Assembly: GCA_026874595.1 (NCBI GenBank)
Contig: CM049306.1
Location: 79,508,142-79,572,141 of the forward strand
Direction: 5' to 3'
Origin: Sipunculus nudus
Lineage: Eukaryota; Annelida; Sipuncula; Golfingiida; Sipunculidae
DNA: 64,000 nucleotides
Shown here: piece by piece, positions 23,711 through 38,322 of the stretch
Position numbering within the stretch: position 1 is the first letter of the stretch
How the letters are laid out: each line of letters starts with the position of its first letter
The notes under the pieces: model-generated
Database searches by the model: none
The model's input: the letters and a program-made list of their open reading frames with translations, nothing else
What the model was told of the DNA's origin: nothing
Translations under genes and position numbers: made by a program

Positions 23711-26700
23711 CTACAAATTATAATAAAATTAATAATTATTATTTTTATTATAATCGAATGTCATGACACCCAACCCATGTGTTTTACAAATTGTTGCTTT
23801 ACTTTAACTCCACGTACCGTTTTCTCCGAGGACCCCTTATAGAACAGAACTTTTTAACTTTTTAAATATTTAATACCTAAAGTGTATTTAATCTTCTGAA
23901 GCGAGTTGTAAAAAAAACTTCAGATCCCCCCCCCCCCCAACTGAAGACTGGGATAAGGTGCAAACCAGGATATGTCTTAAAAATTTACAATTTTAGTACC
24001 GTGAGCATTTACATATGAATAGGAATTTTATCAGATGATGAACCACCAATGTTTTCCTAATGTATCATATCCTAATCGTTAAACGCGCTATCAGAACAAA
24101 CACGAACACGCCATTTGTTTTAAGCTCACGTTAATTTACCTGGGGTATAGTTCACAGAACTCTGAATCCGCTGCTCTGTTGACAGGGATCTAGCATGAAC
24201 AAATTACCAGCAGCGCCGGGTCTCTGTCGGCACAGCAGCACCTGATAACACTACCTTCTAAGTCCACTCATCATCCGCGGCTCCTAAAACATGTATCTCT
24301 GTTTCATTCAGATGGTGCAACCCTTTACTGCGTGCTCAGTTTATTACAGCAAAAGGTATTACAGGTAAATTACAGGTAATGTCTCACTTGGTTTCAGTTA
24401 TGTCTTTACCAATGTCTTACCAACAGTGAGTGTGGTTTTGGTCAAAAGAAACCATTAAAATGAAAATGAATATACAATATATTATATCTCAGACATTCTA
24501 GAAAAATGAGAATTTTCCCAAGTGTCTAATCTAGAGGTCCTGGAAGGGGTTTAATCGTCATTTCCTCCAAAAAAGATTTGGTCGATGGAATATTTAATTA
24601 CTCCTTTTATTTAAAAAATCTTACATCTTACATCTGTAGTCAAATTGTTCACATTTGTGAAAGTTATTAATTGTGATTGTAAATGAAGGCTTCGTGTACA
24701 GTAAGCTCAGAGAACAAATATATATTGGGCTCTGCTTAATACACGTATATGCACAGGACTAAGATGGTTAGGTTGCTTTGTGCTGGACATTGCATTATTT
24801 ACAATAATCATCATCAGTATGCAAAGGCAACTTGCAGAACGGAGGTTAGGGTATATAGTGACAAAAATGTTCAGCGGAACGCCTTGTAGAAATAATACAG
24901 AGTACTATCAGACTTGTGTGCTACTTACTAAAATTACTTAGAAGGCATCACCAATGAATGCTTTTTAAAATTTCCAGTTGCAAAAGTACTCGCAGAAGTC
25001 TTTTCAATGTCCACAATGGCTATATAAAGCCCACCTTAGGACAAAAAAATGAGGTATCGGTCTTTGAAAACATTTAATCTAGAGTGTGCTTATGGTCACT
25101 CGGACGATCACTGCTCAACACTCGCCTCTGATTTAATATTGAAGTATGACCCACAATCTGCCCCGCTTTATTTCATGGTCCACTGACTGTCAGTTCCTTG
25201 TATATTGTAACGACCACCCAGCACGAACCTTGATAAACACAAGTGATAGCGTTCACAATTCCTTACAAAACACGCTCATGTAAGTATTGCCGAACGCTAT
25301 ATAGCATCAACTCTAGCCTAGGTTAAGTTACAACATCTATCATATGAATGTTGCCTTATTTCTCTTTATGAGAAGCGGTATAATGACGTACACTATTCTA
25401 ACACAAAATTTATTTAGTGTGAAGATACACAATCTTAAAGACGTGTATTTATTTATATATATATAACTATTTGTAGTGTACAAAAACACTATGTATGAAT
25501 ACATGGAAAAGTCAGCGTATATTAGTTTGTTACAGGCCACTTTATACATAGTCTATATTTTAGATCTTAACAGTCTCACTTCGTTTTCTTAGCAAAGGCT
25601 GACGGGAAATTGTCAGAGTATATATAGGGAAATGGATATACGAAACTATTCTGGGATGAGCCAGAATGCCAGAATAGCTTTAAATAAAGTATGTTTATAT
25701 TATGTTCTTTCCAAAATTGGAAGCAGTTATTTGACATAATTTTACTTTTTGTTTTTACATGCATTGCCTGTAAACTAAAATAGTCTCATCACCATACACT
25801 AATGTTTCCTTCAACGGTACTTTTAATGGAAAGAACCGGGACTAGGTACTCCCGGTCAGAAAGATGGAGTTAATCCGGATGTTCCGCGTGCTTTCCGCTC
25901 CCTCCTTCGACCTTGTAGTCATCTGTGATCGGCATATGTTGCAGCTTTTTGCGTTTATGAAAAGTTCATTCAATGTATTGAGGTAGACATTTCCAGCATT
26001 CCTCAGATTTTGTTTCAGGATCTTTCAGTATTCCTGGAAACAATTAAGCCATCATATTTGAGGTAAACCAGATGCATGGCTGTTGCAGCATTTTCTATGC
26101 AGGTAAATTTCTAATCTGTGGTCGTGTATATACAGGTGGTTTTCAGTGCATTCCGTGGGGTTTTGTATGCTCATTTAACAACCTCACACCGAAAACTGCA
26201 TTTTTCCTTGTAAAAAAATCTTCAAATATTTCTGGTTTATTACCAGTTTTTTACTATCTGTATATCACCTTTTAACGAAACGAAATTCATATTTTTTCAT
26301 ATTAGTCTCGCCTTCCAATGAATCGAAATTTATATTTTCCTCATAGTTTCGCCTTCTCATGTAACGAAATTGATATTTTGTTCTGTTAAAATTGAGAATT
26401 GAGTTCTTTATCATCACTGATTGTGGAATCTTAAAAAAATATTAACAGGTAAGAAACTGACTGGATTTATCTGGTATACGTATGCGTAGTTCAAGACTTT
26501 GGTCTAACAGTTATAATGTAAAAGACTTCGAAGTGTATAGAGGAATATAAGAAAAAAATTGGATGTATAATTATGTTATCGACAGACAACATAAACCTTC
26601 CCGTTGACATGCAGTTTATTAATAGGATAGATCTGTCAAGTCAAGTTAGAACGGTCGCAAATAAATAAGTAGTTCTTGTATGCAGACTTGTAAAACTCTG

Positions 26701-27057
26701 GTTCTGAAAGGGCAAATAGATATGGATGAGCACAGCTGTTAATCACTAATTATAAGTAAATTCTGACCGAACCATTCAGCGCCCTCACTTCCCGCCGGCC
26801 TTAGAAAACAATATACAGGAGCTCGAAGGTTTGGACAAATACAAGTTTCAAATCCCCCAGTTCATTCGAGTGTACTGATGAAGAAGGCTTGTTTACGTAG
26901 TGTATATACACGTGACCTTTATGCATTGTGTATTTATCACGCCTCGGCTACATTGATACTTGCGTGGTGTCAAAATAAACCGCAACATCCAGTGACTAAT
27001 CTTCCTGTTTTTAAACATATAATATATATAATATTCACTACGGCTGTCCAGCCCAGA

Positions 27058-27059
<2 letters not shown>
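23711..27059. other. Gene-free AT-rich stretch
   Basis: Holds a C13 tract (23,926-23,938) and a diverged 43-bp tandem repeat (26,276-26,385). No exon or RNA gene was found. Confidence 0.45.
26276..26385. repeat. Diverged tandem repeat, unit about 43 bp, 2.4 copies
   Basis: Each unit starts AA(C/T)CGAAATT(C/T/G)ATATTTT, goes on with TCATA..GT.TCGCCTTC and ends in a CAATG or CATGT word. The third copy stops after the first block. Confidence 0.6.

Positions 27060-27117
<58 letters not shown>
27060..27117. repeat. (TA)n microsatellite
   Basis: About 29 uninterrupted TA units. Confidence 0.95.
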
Positions 27118-27119
<2 letters not shown>

Positions 27120-27378
27120 TGTCATGCTCTACTTGTGAATAAGTAAACTGGAACGAGATGTTTTATAATCCAGAGAGAAATGTAGGATGCTCATACACAG
27201 ATTTAATTAGGGGGTGCCCCCTTTTTGACCTGAGCAGTTTGGGATAAAGAACAGACGTTTAGTATACCGTGAGTGCCGGATTCTGCGCTTAGATCAGATA
27301 TTTTCCATTTCTGCATTCGAGGAAAGATTTGTAACAAGTATATTAGCATTCCAAGGGCTTAAGTATTAATCATACATA

Positions 27379-27396
27379 CCCCCCCCCCCCCCCCCC
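27379..27396. repeat. Poly-C tract (C18)
   Basis: Eighteen consecutive C residues. Confidence 0.9.
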
Positions 27397-28456
27397 ATAC
27401 TCTGTTCGCTCCACTATTCGAGCCAGTGACAATCTGCAAAGGTTTACTCTCACAAATGCTTGAACATGAACCTCTTCCGCCGACTGATTCTCACAAATGC
27501 TGAACACGAAAAGGCATCATATATCTGTTAAGTTGACGCTTTATATACACCTGGATTCTGTCTCCAATTGTACGCCTTACCTGAATTGTACGTTGCCATG
27601 ACAGCGGCGATCACAGACGGATCGTCTGGCCGGGTGATGTACGTCTCAGGTTGGAGGACATTAAAACCAGGTTGCTGGTGATAACTAATTTACGCATGCG
27701 GGGAGAATACATTCACGTCCCAAGCACCCCGCAATCACGTGCTACACTTCAGTGTATACGTAATCTGTGAAATTCCTATTACAAAACACGGCCGGCATAT
27801 ATATTTCACAATACGCTATCTGAAGATGTTATAAACAAAGCAACCTCAAGGTCGATTAGCGTCTACAGCAGAGCGGGCACGATTTTTCGAAATGTATTGT
27901 AATATTGATAGATCCGACAAGTTTGTCTTTTACTTTGGCAGAAATCGCTACCTTAGTAGAGGAATTAATTGTGCATTCTAGAAAATTCAGACAGATCGAT
28001 TTTCCAAGATTATTTTCACATTTGTATGTGTGGTCATGAAATTCTGTGGAAATTTGTTCAGGCTGATTTCAGCAATTAAATCGAAACTGAAAAGTATAGC
28101 CTTTCTGTTTACATCTAGCGGCCTATTGACTCGAAAGCTTGTAAATTCACACCGGGAGGGGGAAACGAATCAGCCTTTGGAAAATTGTTGATGCTAACGA
28201 CTGTTACAATGCATTTACCATGAAATAAATTTCTGCTAACCGAATACCGAGGTTTTGTTGATGCCGGTGCACGATTTGAATATTTCATGCAATATTTACA
28301 TAGTTAACCAATAGTATAGCCTATAACACATTACCATAAGAGACGTAAATACAACGCGTAGTAAGGATGTGATCACAGAAATAAACACCCAAGGCAAAAC
28401 GAAACGGAAAAATAAGACATGCTCACGAGGAGACATTCTTTCCTTATTTGTGTGCC

Positions 28457-28495
28457 TGTGTGTGTGTGTTTTTTTTTTTTTTGGGGGGGGGGGGG
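28457..28495. repeat. (TG)n, poly-T and poly-G cluster
   Basis: A short TG run passes into about 14 T residues and then 13 G residues. Confidence 0.9.
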
Positions 28496-31375
28496 TTATA
28501 TCTACATCCAAATGTTGAGTGAAAACGCTTTGAAAGCCGATTGAATGTCGATTGAATGGTAAACGTTTTGAAACCATTTTGCATTTGCCGTGTGAAACGG
28601 GATTATATTTATCTACACATTTATATAAAATGCATAATACTAAATAAACAGGTTCTCGGCTCCCGTTTGTAGGCTTCCGGATCAAACAAATATTATAGCA
28701 GTTATCACACTATACCCTAATTCACGTATAATTCATACGGTATCGTTGCTTTAAAATCCTCGCTCTGTTAAATCTACCCCCATATTCATTCGCGTTTCGA
28801 TCCGCGTAGGTTAAACCCCAAGGAGAGGTATATAGTTTCGATGCCGAAATCCTTAATAAAGTATTCGAATCTCTAAAACAGTGTGAACAGCGTTAGCTGT
28901 ATGCGCGTCAAATACCGTTTCCAATACCCTATTCGACACGCTTTGGAAAATTCCATATATATTGCCTTAGCCTGCATTGCCAAATCGCGATTAAGTATTT
29001 AGCAACGGAAAAATTTTGTAATTGCATAAAAAAATTCTAGAGAATACAAATAAAATCGTTTGGTATTTCGGTGTGTTAACATAACAGTTATTACCAAGAA
29101 CCTTAGGCCTATAGGGTGCAGGCGTTTCAGTGCATATGGAGGGTGCATATACAGTACATATGGAGGGTCATTGGTACCCTTAGCTTTTAAGTCTTGCTTC
29201 TCGTATATAGGGTATCTTGAGATGTGAGCACGCAGGAAGATCGTTCACATTATCAATCAACAATATAAAACAGATGAGCATTAGTGGGTAAGGTTATATT
29301 GTCCTACGTTGGCTTTCTGGGAAGGGGTCACTTGCGGTGCCTTTATAGCAGAATAGAATAATTACACATTGCACATCTCTGTGACGGTCTCGGAGAACAC
29401 GTACGTTAAAAGGCTGACAAATGGCTGTTGGTCCGACTAAACTTGGGTCAGTGATCAAGCCAACCGTGTGAAAGCGTCACGCATCAGCACTGGGACCATC
29501 AATTAATGTCATTTGTGAAGACACTCGTTAATTCATCGTAGGTTTTTATGTTTGTGTACACGCAGTCACATGTGTTGATTTTTCATAATCACGTCTGTCA
29601 ACAAAACGACAGCTTACCTTCTGTTCATTCAAGCAGTCCCATGTTCAGCAAGGCGATACGTGAACGCCTAAAAGGAAATGTGTTGTATAAATATGACTAC
29701 GCGACCAGTTAATTTGTTTGATCATGCATTTTGCCAAATATAAACGACAAAAACTGTATTGATGACTCCTTTGCATGTAACAGTTTCAGTCAATCAGCCC
29801 TTGACTGTCTCCTAATAGTTTGTGCCAAGTCTAGTTTAGCGAGTTACTATTGATAATATTATCTTTATCTCTAGGCCCCACCTGCATATTATATGTACTC
29901 CTTGTGGTTACGGGAGAGCTGATGACATGCTGCACACGGCGGTTTCATTTCTTGTCAATAAAAAAGGGGAGTTTTGTATCCCAATGTAACAATGAAGTTA
30001 TTTAAGAATAAGATTAAAAGGGGGAGAGTGGAAAGAATTGTATGGTGCCGACTATGCTGCCCATTTTCAAAAGATTTTAACATTGACTAACATTAAAGTC
30101 TGCTCATAAAATCAAGGCGAATAAATAGGTAAATAACAATTATTAAAATAGTATATATCTCGTGCACTTTATCATAAAGCAATCGCCGATGATCGATTTA
30201 CCCTTTGATGGTCAGAAATTCATCCTATGATTAGTACTGGTTGTAAAACTGAGATGATGATAACCGAAAGACATACTCCCCAAGCGTGGAGAATGCAGTG
30301 ATCCGGTTGCATTCGTTAAGAAAAAGAACCACTTGTCACGATATAATGCGAATCTTTAATTATGGCCAGCTGCAACTCTGGGTGTGATGTCTATGTACCC
30401 TGAACGGTCTTCTCATGAGCACATTTGTTGTATTTCCAAATGGGCAGTTCATTTCTCCTCTTCATGTTTTCTCTTGTAGTGCTTATTTCTTGTCACGTTA
30501 TGTTATTACACCCGTGTTGCGTCTCTTTCGGTATGTGTTAACTCTCCATGCAGCGCAGTGCCTATTTTCACCTGGCCGCAGAGTATATTTGCCTTGGTGC
30601 CAGGCTGTGAATTACACACCGCGGGACCATGGCTCCATACTCAGCCTTGAAAAATGGTCTTACGAAATCTCGTAGCGTTCCTTCTGGTATATCAAAAGGA
30701 ACGAATAAAAAGAGTCATCAAGTATTGGATGCAGCTTAAACTATGTTCACTCTGCCCATATGTCCTTTATTTCTCAGCTGCCCTACATGTGGAGTGTCCT
30801 GGTTATATAATATATGATATAACAGCGTTTTATCATTAAGAGAAGAGCAGAAGATACCCACTGCCACAGCCATATTGCCGAGGCATGAACTCTGGTCAGT
30901 CATGACATCACCTGTAAACTGACCCCTTCGTGTATCAGAGTATTTGTTGTTAATAAATCTATTCCAAAATATCTTAGTTCATGAATAATGCTCAAGAGTT
31001 AATAAAAATATGTGGCTACAATAAGTCCTTTATAAGATTATTGCTACATCTCTTAAGTTTTTTTTACAAATTTGCTATTGGAAGTTATGGAACCAATATT
31101 CGCTATAATTTATTTGGGACAATAAACATAGGACAACTTTTCACATATAATTAATGTCAAGGGCAGGATTATGTGACAAAAGATAAACATGAGAGCATGG
31201 CAGGCCACAGTAAAATCAACAGTAGAAATCGTAGTAGTTTCATAATAAAAATTCTCCTTCACCATTTATAATTAGCCATTATCGGTAAGAAATTTGCTTA
31301 ATTGCCTCCATTTTCTCCCTTTATTTTGCGAATATCACAGTGTACCCTTGCTACGCCTCTCCATAAGAGGATCCC

Positions 31376-31402
31376 CATAACTGAAATATCATTTCAGTTA
31401 TG
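31376..31402. repeat. Perfect 12-bp inverted repeat (hairpin)
   Basis: CATAACTGAAAT (31,376-31,387) and ATTTCAGTTATG (31,391-31,402) are exact reverse complements around a 3-base loop. No role is assigned. Confidence 0.6.
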
Positions 31403-32848
31403 AACCCATAACAAAGAGTATATCAGCGCTCCGGCATGCCGCAATTTGTTACGACAACCGTAATGTTTGCCGGAAATAGTAGCGTCGGACATAATGGGAC
31501 ATAACCCGCCAGCTCGCCGCGATTTCCTGTTATTGTCTGCGACCGCCTTCATGGCGATGGAATTTGGTATTTGTTTACTATCCTCCTATTTTTTTGTTCA
31601 TACGCTGTGATATCCTTGGATTGCTTGCGTTATCCTGTGGCATTCCACGACGCAACGCATTTAAAAATCTCTTGATATGTTGAAATAGAAGTTAGCGATT
31701 TTCTGTGATTTCTGTCGACTTAATTGTAATGGCAGACTCGTGTCGCAGATGACGTTACACATTGCGATCTGAAACGACATCGTGCCGTCCCGCGTTTTCT
31801 TTTAGTATATCACAAAAATATATTGAAGAAAATCAGATGATGTCACGACTTAACAAAGAATATTGTAGGCATTTAGACGTGTCTCGATGAGGTTCGCGGG
31901 ATTTCAAACGCGTCGAGACGGTAGTCCAATTAACCTATAACTGGGCTGTATGTTCGATTCCATCCCCAGTGCGTCGCTCTCAGTTTCACTAATGCTAAAC
32001 GAGGAATACCGCTCTTGAAATATGGCCTACAAGAATTTATATTTAGTTTGAATTGAGACAATCAAGACCAACCAATAGTTTATTGAAGCAACATTTTGCC
32101 GGAAGCCGAATTTGCGGATCGGCGAGGCATGCGACTAAAAACTTCATTTAGCGTAATGGGCCAAGAGACTGCCCCTGTAAAGCAATGAAGTAGTTCAAGA
32201 GCGCTGCCAAGAAACCGTACACGCCTGAATTAATGGCAAACAGGGGCCCCGCAAACAAGTTACTGCTATGAGAATTAAGCGTTGCACATTTTTATATGGA
32301 CAGTGAATAAGGAATAAGTTATTATGTTGTTTTTCTTGCTGTTTGGCGTGCTGGATATTTCTGTTTTTGGCTAAGTTTTTTTTAATAGAGGCTCACCAAC
32401 ATTTTGCCGAGGGGACACCTTGCAGTGATTTACGTAGAGGGTCAGTGTCTTGGACAAGTAGCCATAAATGCCCTGCCCACAGATGTGTACTTGCAGAACC
32501 AATTTTGTTGAGTCATGGCTGCACGCCCGAGCGACGTCGGGCGTTTGGATCCACTAATAAGTTTCACTCGTTATTACTAATCAAATGCAAATGTATGTAA
32601 CATTTTAACACCTTAGCTTGTTTAAAGTGGGCGTAAATGTTCATTCATTAAAGACTTGCGGCTCGCACGTCAGGACACCTAGCATTACACACCGAACACT
32701 CGTTCTCAAGAGAGCAGGCACGATATGCCATTTGGGACCAAAGGCAGTAGATAGTAGACACGGAGTAAATATATTCGGGCCCTCTATGTTATATACTTTC
32801 ATGTTACAGAAGGAAGATTCGATTTATGCAATTGTAGGCAGGTAAGAT

Positions 32849-32996
32849 CTTTACGACACTATAATATTTTTACTCCGCATATAGATATATATATATATAT
32901 ATACATTTGAACCTCTATTTACGGACACTGACGGGACCGGACATATTGCCCGCAGTACAGAGGAATTTCTTTACGACACTGTAATATTTTTACTCC

Positions 32997-33040
<44 letters not shown>

Positions 33041-33090
33041 TTGAAACTCTAATTACGGACACTGACGGGACCGCAATACAGAGGTGCCCT
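32849..33090. repeat. 120-bp direct duplication containing (TA)n
   Basis: The block TTACGACACT, TAATATTTTTACTCC, (TA)n, ATACATTTGAA, then TACGGACACTGACGGGACC occurs twice, with the first word at 32,851 and 32,971, exactly 120 bp apart. The TA tracts (32,885-32,903 and 33,003-33,037) differ in length between copies. Confidence 0.75.
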
Positions 33091-33199
33091 TAGTAGGGAG
33101 GTTATAGATTTCGGGACCTGCTTTCAAGTGACTGTCCGTAAGTCGCCGTAAATAGTAGATGTCCTAAGTTCTGAGGTGCCCGTATAAGGACAGGTTCCA

Positions 33200-33208
<9 letters not shown>
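33037..33208. mobile_element. Possible pogo/Tigger-like MITE between TA tracts
   Basis: The left part reads AACTCTAATTACGGACACTG. The right end reads, on the minus strand, TACAGTGGAACCTGTCCTTA, followed further in by TTACGGCGACTTACGGACAG. Short GGAACCT- and TACGGACA-type words near both ends, with TA on each side, resemble the ends of pogo/Tigger-type elements of invertebrates. The inverted match is imperfect and there is no transposase, so this is tentative. Confidence 0.35.

Positions 33209-33242
<34 letters not shown>
33203..33242. repeat. (TA)n microsatellite
   Basis: About 20 TA units flanking the right end of the inverted-repeat cluster. Confidence 0.95.
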
Positions 33243-33246
<4 letters not shown>

Positions 33247-35224
33247 ATTGTAATTTTACCATCGCAGTTGCTTTCAGCAACTCTATCGGACGTCAACGCA
33301 TGATAGTAAGCTATCAGTAAAGCAGGATAGAACAGTTCGTTTGTCATGAATGGCATCTATCCATGCTTCAGTAGTTGAAGCGCAATATTTGACATCCACA
33401 GCAAGCAACCTATCGTTAATAACAGGGGGATAACATAAGGAAAGTCATTCATTTCCTTTTTTTCAGCTGTATACATACTTATCGTTTTGGGTGTTTTTAT
33501 TTTTATGCAAGCGAAACGTGTTATTAGGGGAAATGTAACACTGGGTTGTAAATAGACCAAATTACACGATCTCTGACCTGGAAACTTATGTCAAGGGCTC
33601 CCGTGTTAAGAAGTAGCACGAAGGTTAGAAAGCCTGACTACAGAAGGATGGACAGCTATACATACCGCTCTTTGCTTAATTTATATTTTAGCGAAGTTGA
33701 AAGACTAGAATGTCATAATATTCAAAGCAAAGACAAAGCGAAATATCCCGTGATTCATATAGCAATACCTGTTATAACCGACCAATTCACACAAATCCCT
33801 GATGCACTGGGTTTGAAACAGATGTACATTTTGTCAAACTACTTAAACGGCAGCCACTGTTAGTTGTAATGTCGGAAATATTTTTACTACTTGTCCAGGC
33901 AGGGTACGTGTCAATCGAGAATTGGGTATTATGTAGCCTATGGTATAATAAACCCCATCTTGTCATTAATAAGCTAAATTCCTCGATCAACCGCCATCCC
34001 CCATCTATTCGTCCCGTGGTCGAAGTATTGGTGATAGAACGGGGCTGCACGGTCTTTGTCATTATTCATAAAGAGTCTGCCGTCTTTCGGGTGTCAGCAT
34101 TGTTGCTCTGAAATATTTGAACGACAAAAGGACACGATATAAAGTAATGAAGAAAAGCACAGATTGTTTTGTTCTGAGTAATCTTATAGTTTGGCTCTTC
34201 TTATATCTAACCCCTGCTTTGTATTTCATACCATTGTGCTTGGAGACTAAATGATCATATTACAGTATTTGTAAGACTCTCTGCAGCACATTTCCGGACC
34301 ACCATGCTCACACACCATAAGTGCAGGGTCACCTGTCGCAATTTTAGTTCTTCCCCATTCTTTTATAGACCTGACAAGCGTATAGTATCTTGTTCATGGG
34401 GGACTGCCCAGGTTTGCTTACCTTGAATACCTGTCCCAACCCTAGAGCAAGGCCATTTAAACCCACCTGTAGGGGGAACTGGTACTAGTGACTCCTATAA
34501 ACAGGTATCAATGAAACACTACAACTCGGTTAACAAAGCCCTAAACTGAATCTTACGTAGGTAGCGCTGACATGTTACGTGTTGGAGCCAGTGGTATTAA
34601 GTTTCCATTTTAGACATTCCTTAAAAGTCGGTCACTACTGGTTGTAACCATGTGACGTTTAAATATGCAAACTTAATATATACAGAGTGCATTTAACTTA
34701 TTTTGAACCTAAGCAATATAAAGGCATGCATGCAGGGAAAGGATATGTAGTGGCCAAGGTCTCTGGGATTTTTGGACCTTCACAAGTCTAATAGTAATAT
34801 TCATAATAAATTTATGGGGAATCTTTACAGAGCCATCAGTAGGAGTCTAGTTGTCTTAGTATGTGACCACTGAGCAATGAAATGTTGAAAATATGTACTT
34901 GTTTTCTCATATGTCGAATTTATTGCATGCATTATTGACAGTTTGCTCGTTATGGTTTCAATTTTTCATGGTCACCCTAATCTAGGACAGACTCCAGCTT
35001 TCCCAATTTAGTCAAGTTGTCACACTTCTGATGACCTGTCATTTGCGTATTTAGTATAATTAGAAAATAAATCCTTTTATAAATTAATAATTTCTTCCAT
35101 TTTTTTTCGTCTGTCATAAATAAACTTCATAAGGACTGAAGTAACCATTGAGTTTTTTTTTCTGCTGCACTAGCTGAATGATAACAGGTTTGTTGGACAT
35201 AGATATGATCACTCAGTTATAAAC

Positions 35225-35228
<4 letters not shown>

Positions 35229-35265
<37 letters not shown>
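35229..35265. repeat. (TA)n microsatellite
   Basis: About 18 TA units. Confidence 0.95.
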
Positions 35266-35268
<3 letters not shown>

Positions 35269-38200
35269 TCTCGCATTGCAACTACTTCTGATATCCCAGA
35301 TAACCAATCATTTTAGGTATGAACCCAGGTAACATGACCACACGTAGTCATGATACAGCCATGTAGTTAAGTAATGTATGAACAAAGGTGGCAAACGGTT
35401 TTTGCCTTGCTTTACATAAACTGCATGGGTGTAACGTCTTGTTTGTCGCTCATGCTGATTCAACGAGGATTTGAAAACGAACAGAAGATTAACTGGTTGT
35501 GTAATCTCATGGCTTGTCGTGTCGCTGAGATAAGGACAGTGAACAAGTGGGTTTGTATGTGCTTCGAATAAATAATGAATAATTCTTATTCTCAATATAT
35601 ACTACTAAGAGCACGCCTTCGATCAGATGTGAGCATCCATAACATGGATTCATTTAATAATCACAATTTTGCATGAGCTGTGTTGCATTCGTCAGTGTTA
35701 GCGACCACTTATAATGAACCTTGCATATGATATTGACTTTGGTTCTAAAATTGGTAAAAACAATTAAAATTTGTACTTACTATTTTGAGCATTCCAGGCT
35801 CAGATATATATTCCACTTTTACGTATAAATAAGGTTTGGTTCAAAAACCAAGGGAAGTGTTATTGTGAATGTCATTTGGTCGAAAGAAATGTACCCAAAA
35901 TTGAAATTTCGGGAAAATGTGAAACTTATCAAAGTTTAAATGACGCAGGTCGAACTAGGTTTTCATGGGAATGTATAAAGCAAGGGGCCTTGTGCGACTC
36001 GGCACGTAATCTTACTTAACAAGACAAAACAAGACCCTGATAGACACATATATTTAGCAGGATTAAACAAGTCAGACTGGATGGAAGAGGTTTACAAACT
36101 CCACATGAAGATTACGATCTAGGGGAATGCTGGTGATATTTCACAAGAAGTTATACGGTTATTTCCCAGGACATGTGATGTTTAGTGGGATCGTTAACCA
36201 CTTTTGACTGAAAAAAACTGCATGGCCAGCAGCAAATGGCAGTTCATGTTACTTTGCACCTTTCCCAGGACATTGCGCGAATAGTGCAAGATCATTCTGA
36301 GATGGACATAATACATTTTCAAACAAAACGTTCATTCATTTACCGTTTTCCCCCAAGAAGTGAGAAGACTCCAGCTAATGAACCGTATTTTACCGGGATC
36401 GTTCCTGCATAGACTGGAAGTGAACCGAAAATCATCAGCAGGGCAAGAAGTAATAAAAGTAGGATACAAGGCACTGAAAGGTGCACGGTCTTGGACAGGT
36501 GCAAACTGATACAACAAATGATTCCCTGATCAAGGTTGAGAGCAGAGCAGCAGAGGGGCCATCACGACAGGGTATACATTCACGACCAGGGAGGCTGGCG
36601 TCTTCCGCAGCCGCGGATAAACACAGGCTTGCTTTTACCAACACCACCTAAAAACAACAGATTCCCGGGCTTACGAGACAGTGGCAAAAGTGCGAGATTG
36701 CTATTGGCTGAGCAGGAACCGGTGTCACGTAGTTTTTCGCTTGTACCAGGTACTATCTACCGCCAGGGGTTGTCTTAATGAAAGAAATCGACCCACTAAT
36801 TACCTGCACGCTGACGACTCCTGTACCGACTCAAGCTACCAGGAATTCTATCCCGCAAGCACGGTAGGCCCGAGAGCCGATGCAGTGTGGAGATAACAAG
36901 GCCTCCCACGTAATAAACGCGTATCATCCGGTTCACAAAAGCACCTTGGTCATCTTATACCTGATGCACAAATTACGAAAAGTTCAGGCCAGCTGTTGGA
37001 TCAGGTGAGCTTTATGGCGTCAGACATGTGTACACGGCACTGGTTTCGCCGCATCAGTGCCATGCACTTCTACGTTCTACAAACATATGCCTTCCAGGGT
37101 AAGATAACTGTATCAATAAAAAGTGGAGTCATCAAACACATGCTCCTCCTGAATCATACACTAAACTGTGACGTTATTTTTATTATTATTATTATAATTA
37201 TCATTTATTTTTTTATTAAATATTATCCTTTAAAAGACGAAAATAAAAATATGAAAAATTATAAAATATACAAAACTTAATAATCATTTTGTAGCCAAAA
37301 GGTTCGCTGTTGATTTCAGTTTTCCAGTAAAATCACCTATGTCACTCCTATGTCTCGAGTGAATTCGCAAAGCAGGGATACTTCATTAACAAGTCATACT
37401 ATACAACTTGTTCTACTATTTTATCTGCGAGTATTTTATGTTTAGTTCACATGCACTATAAGCATCATACCACATAAAAGAGTAGCAAAAACATGCTTAT
37501 ACAGCATGTCCTTACATTCTCTAGTTTTTTTTTTTTTTTTACCAGTTAATATTTGTCTTTTCCTTAAAACCATGCATCATTCGACAGCTGCTAAGATGAT
37601 AGAGCCACTCATGTAAAACAGTATTTAAGCTACAGACTCGATTATGTGCTTAGTAAATGCCATTTTAACCGGCTTTTCTCTAGTCAAGCAATAACTGTTC
37701 TGACAAAGTGCAAGTGAACACAGACGTTGCATTACCCAATATAAAAGCTACACCTGTGTAATTGACAAGTGATTTCCCCAACGTGTCACAACATATAAAT
37801 CAAACTTTTGTACACTATACGGAGGTCGTTCTCTATTATAACTCCCAACATGCAGCATTCACCTAGTTCATTCATTAAAAGGAAGTAGGCCACTGGCTAC
37901 CCATTACGAGCAGTTGCATTCACATATGAAGGCTTCACGTTAGCTAGACAACCTCTACAAACGCAAGGAGAATTAGTTTTCAAGTATAATCTTTCATTTG
38001 GGTTAAAATATTCGAAGTGTAAAACGTCTGGTTTTTCTTAAGTATACATTCAGTCCCCTTTTATTATTATAAGGAACATGATCCATTTCATGTCCGCAGT
38101 CCTTGGGGATTTGTTTGTGAGTGGCATTCTTATTGATTTTGTTTTTATGTGTACAATTATGCAAGCACATTTCACATTTTCTTTAGTTTTCCAAAAACGT

Positions 38201-38322
38201 GTCAAACATGGGTGTTTAAGACGGCCGGTTTTACATCTGTTATGTGTGCATCATGGGCTGGTATATATTTTTGTCAGTTAATCGATATTATACCGTCAGT
38301 AAGTAAACAGATATTGAATTCA

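Larger units (their letters stand above)
27118..32848. other. Gene-free stretch
   Basis: Contains a C18 tract (27,379-27,396), a TG/T/G homopolymer cluster (28,457-28,495) and a 12-bp perfect hairpin (31,376-31,402). Open frames here are short, and no splice-bounded coding segment or RNA gene could be supported. Confidence 0.45.

Noticed and set aside
31940-31985. GTTCGATTCC word resembling a tRNA B box
   Set aside because: No A box at the right distance and no cloverleaf could be drawn. Not a tRNA gene.
33588-33690. RSSTKVRKPDY-like word resembling the end of a retroelement polyprotein
   Set aside because: A single short motif with no reverse transcriptase, integrase or terminal repeats around it. 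Too weak to call an element.
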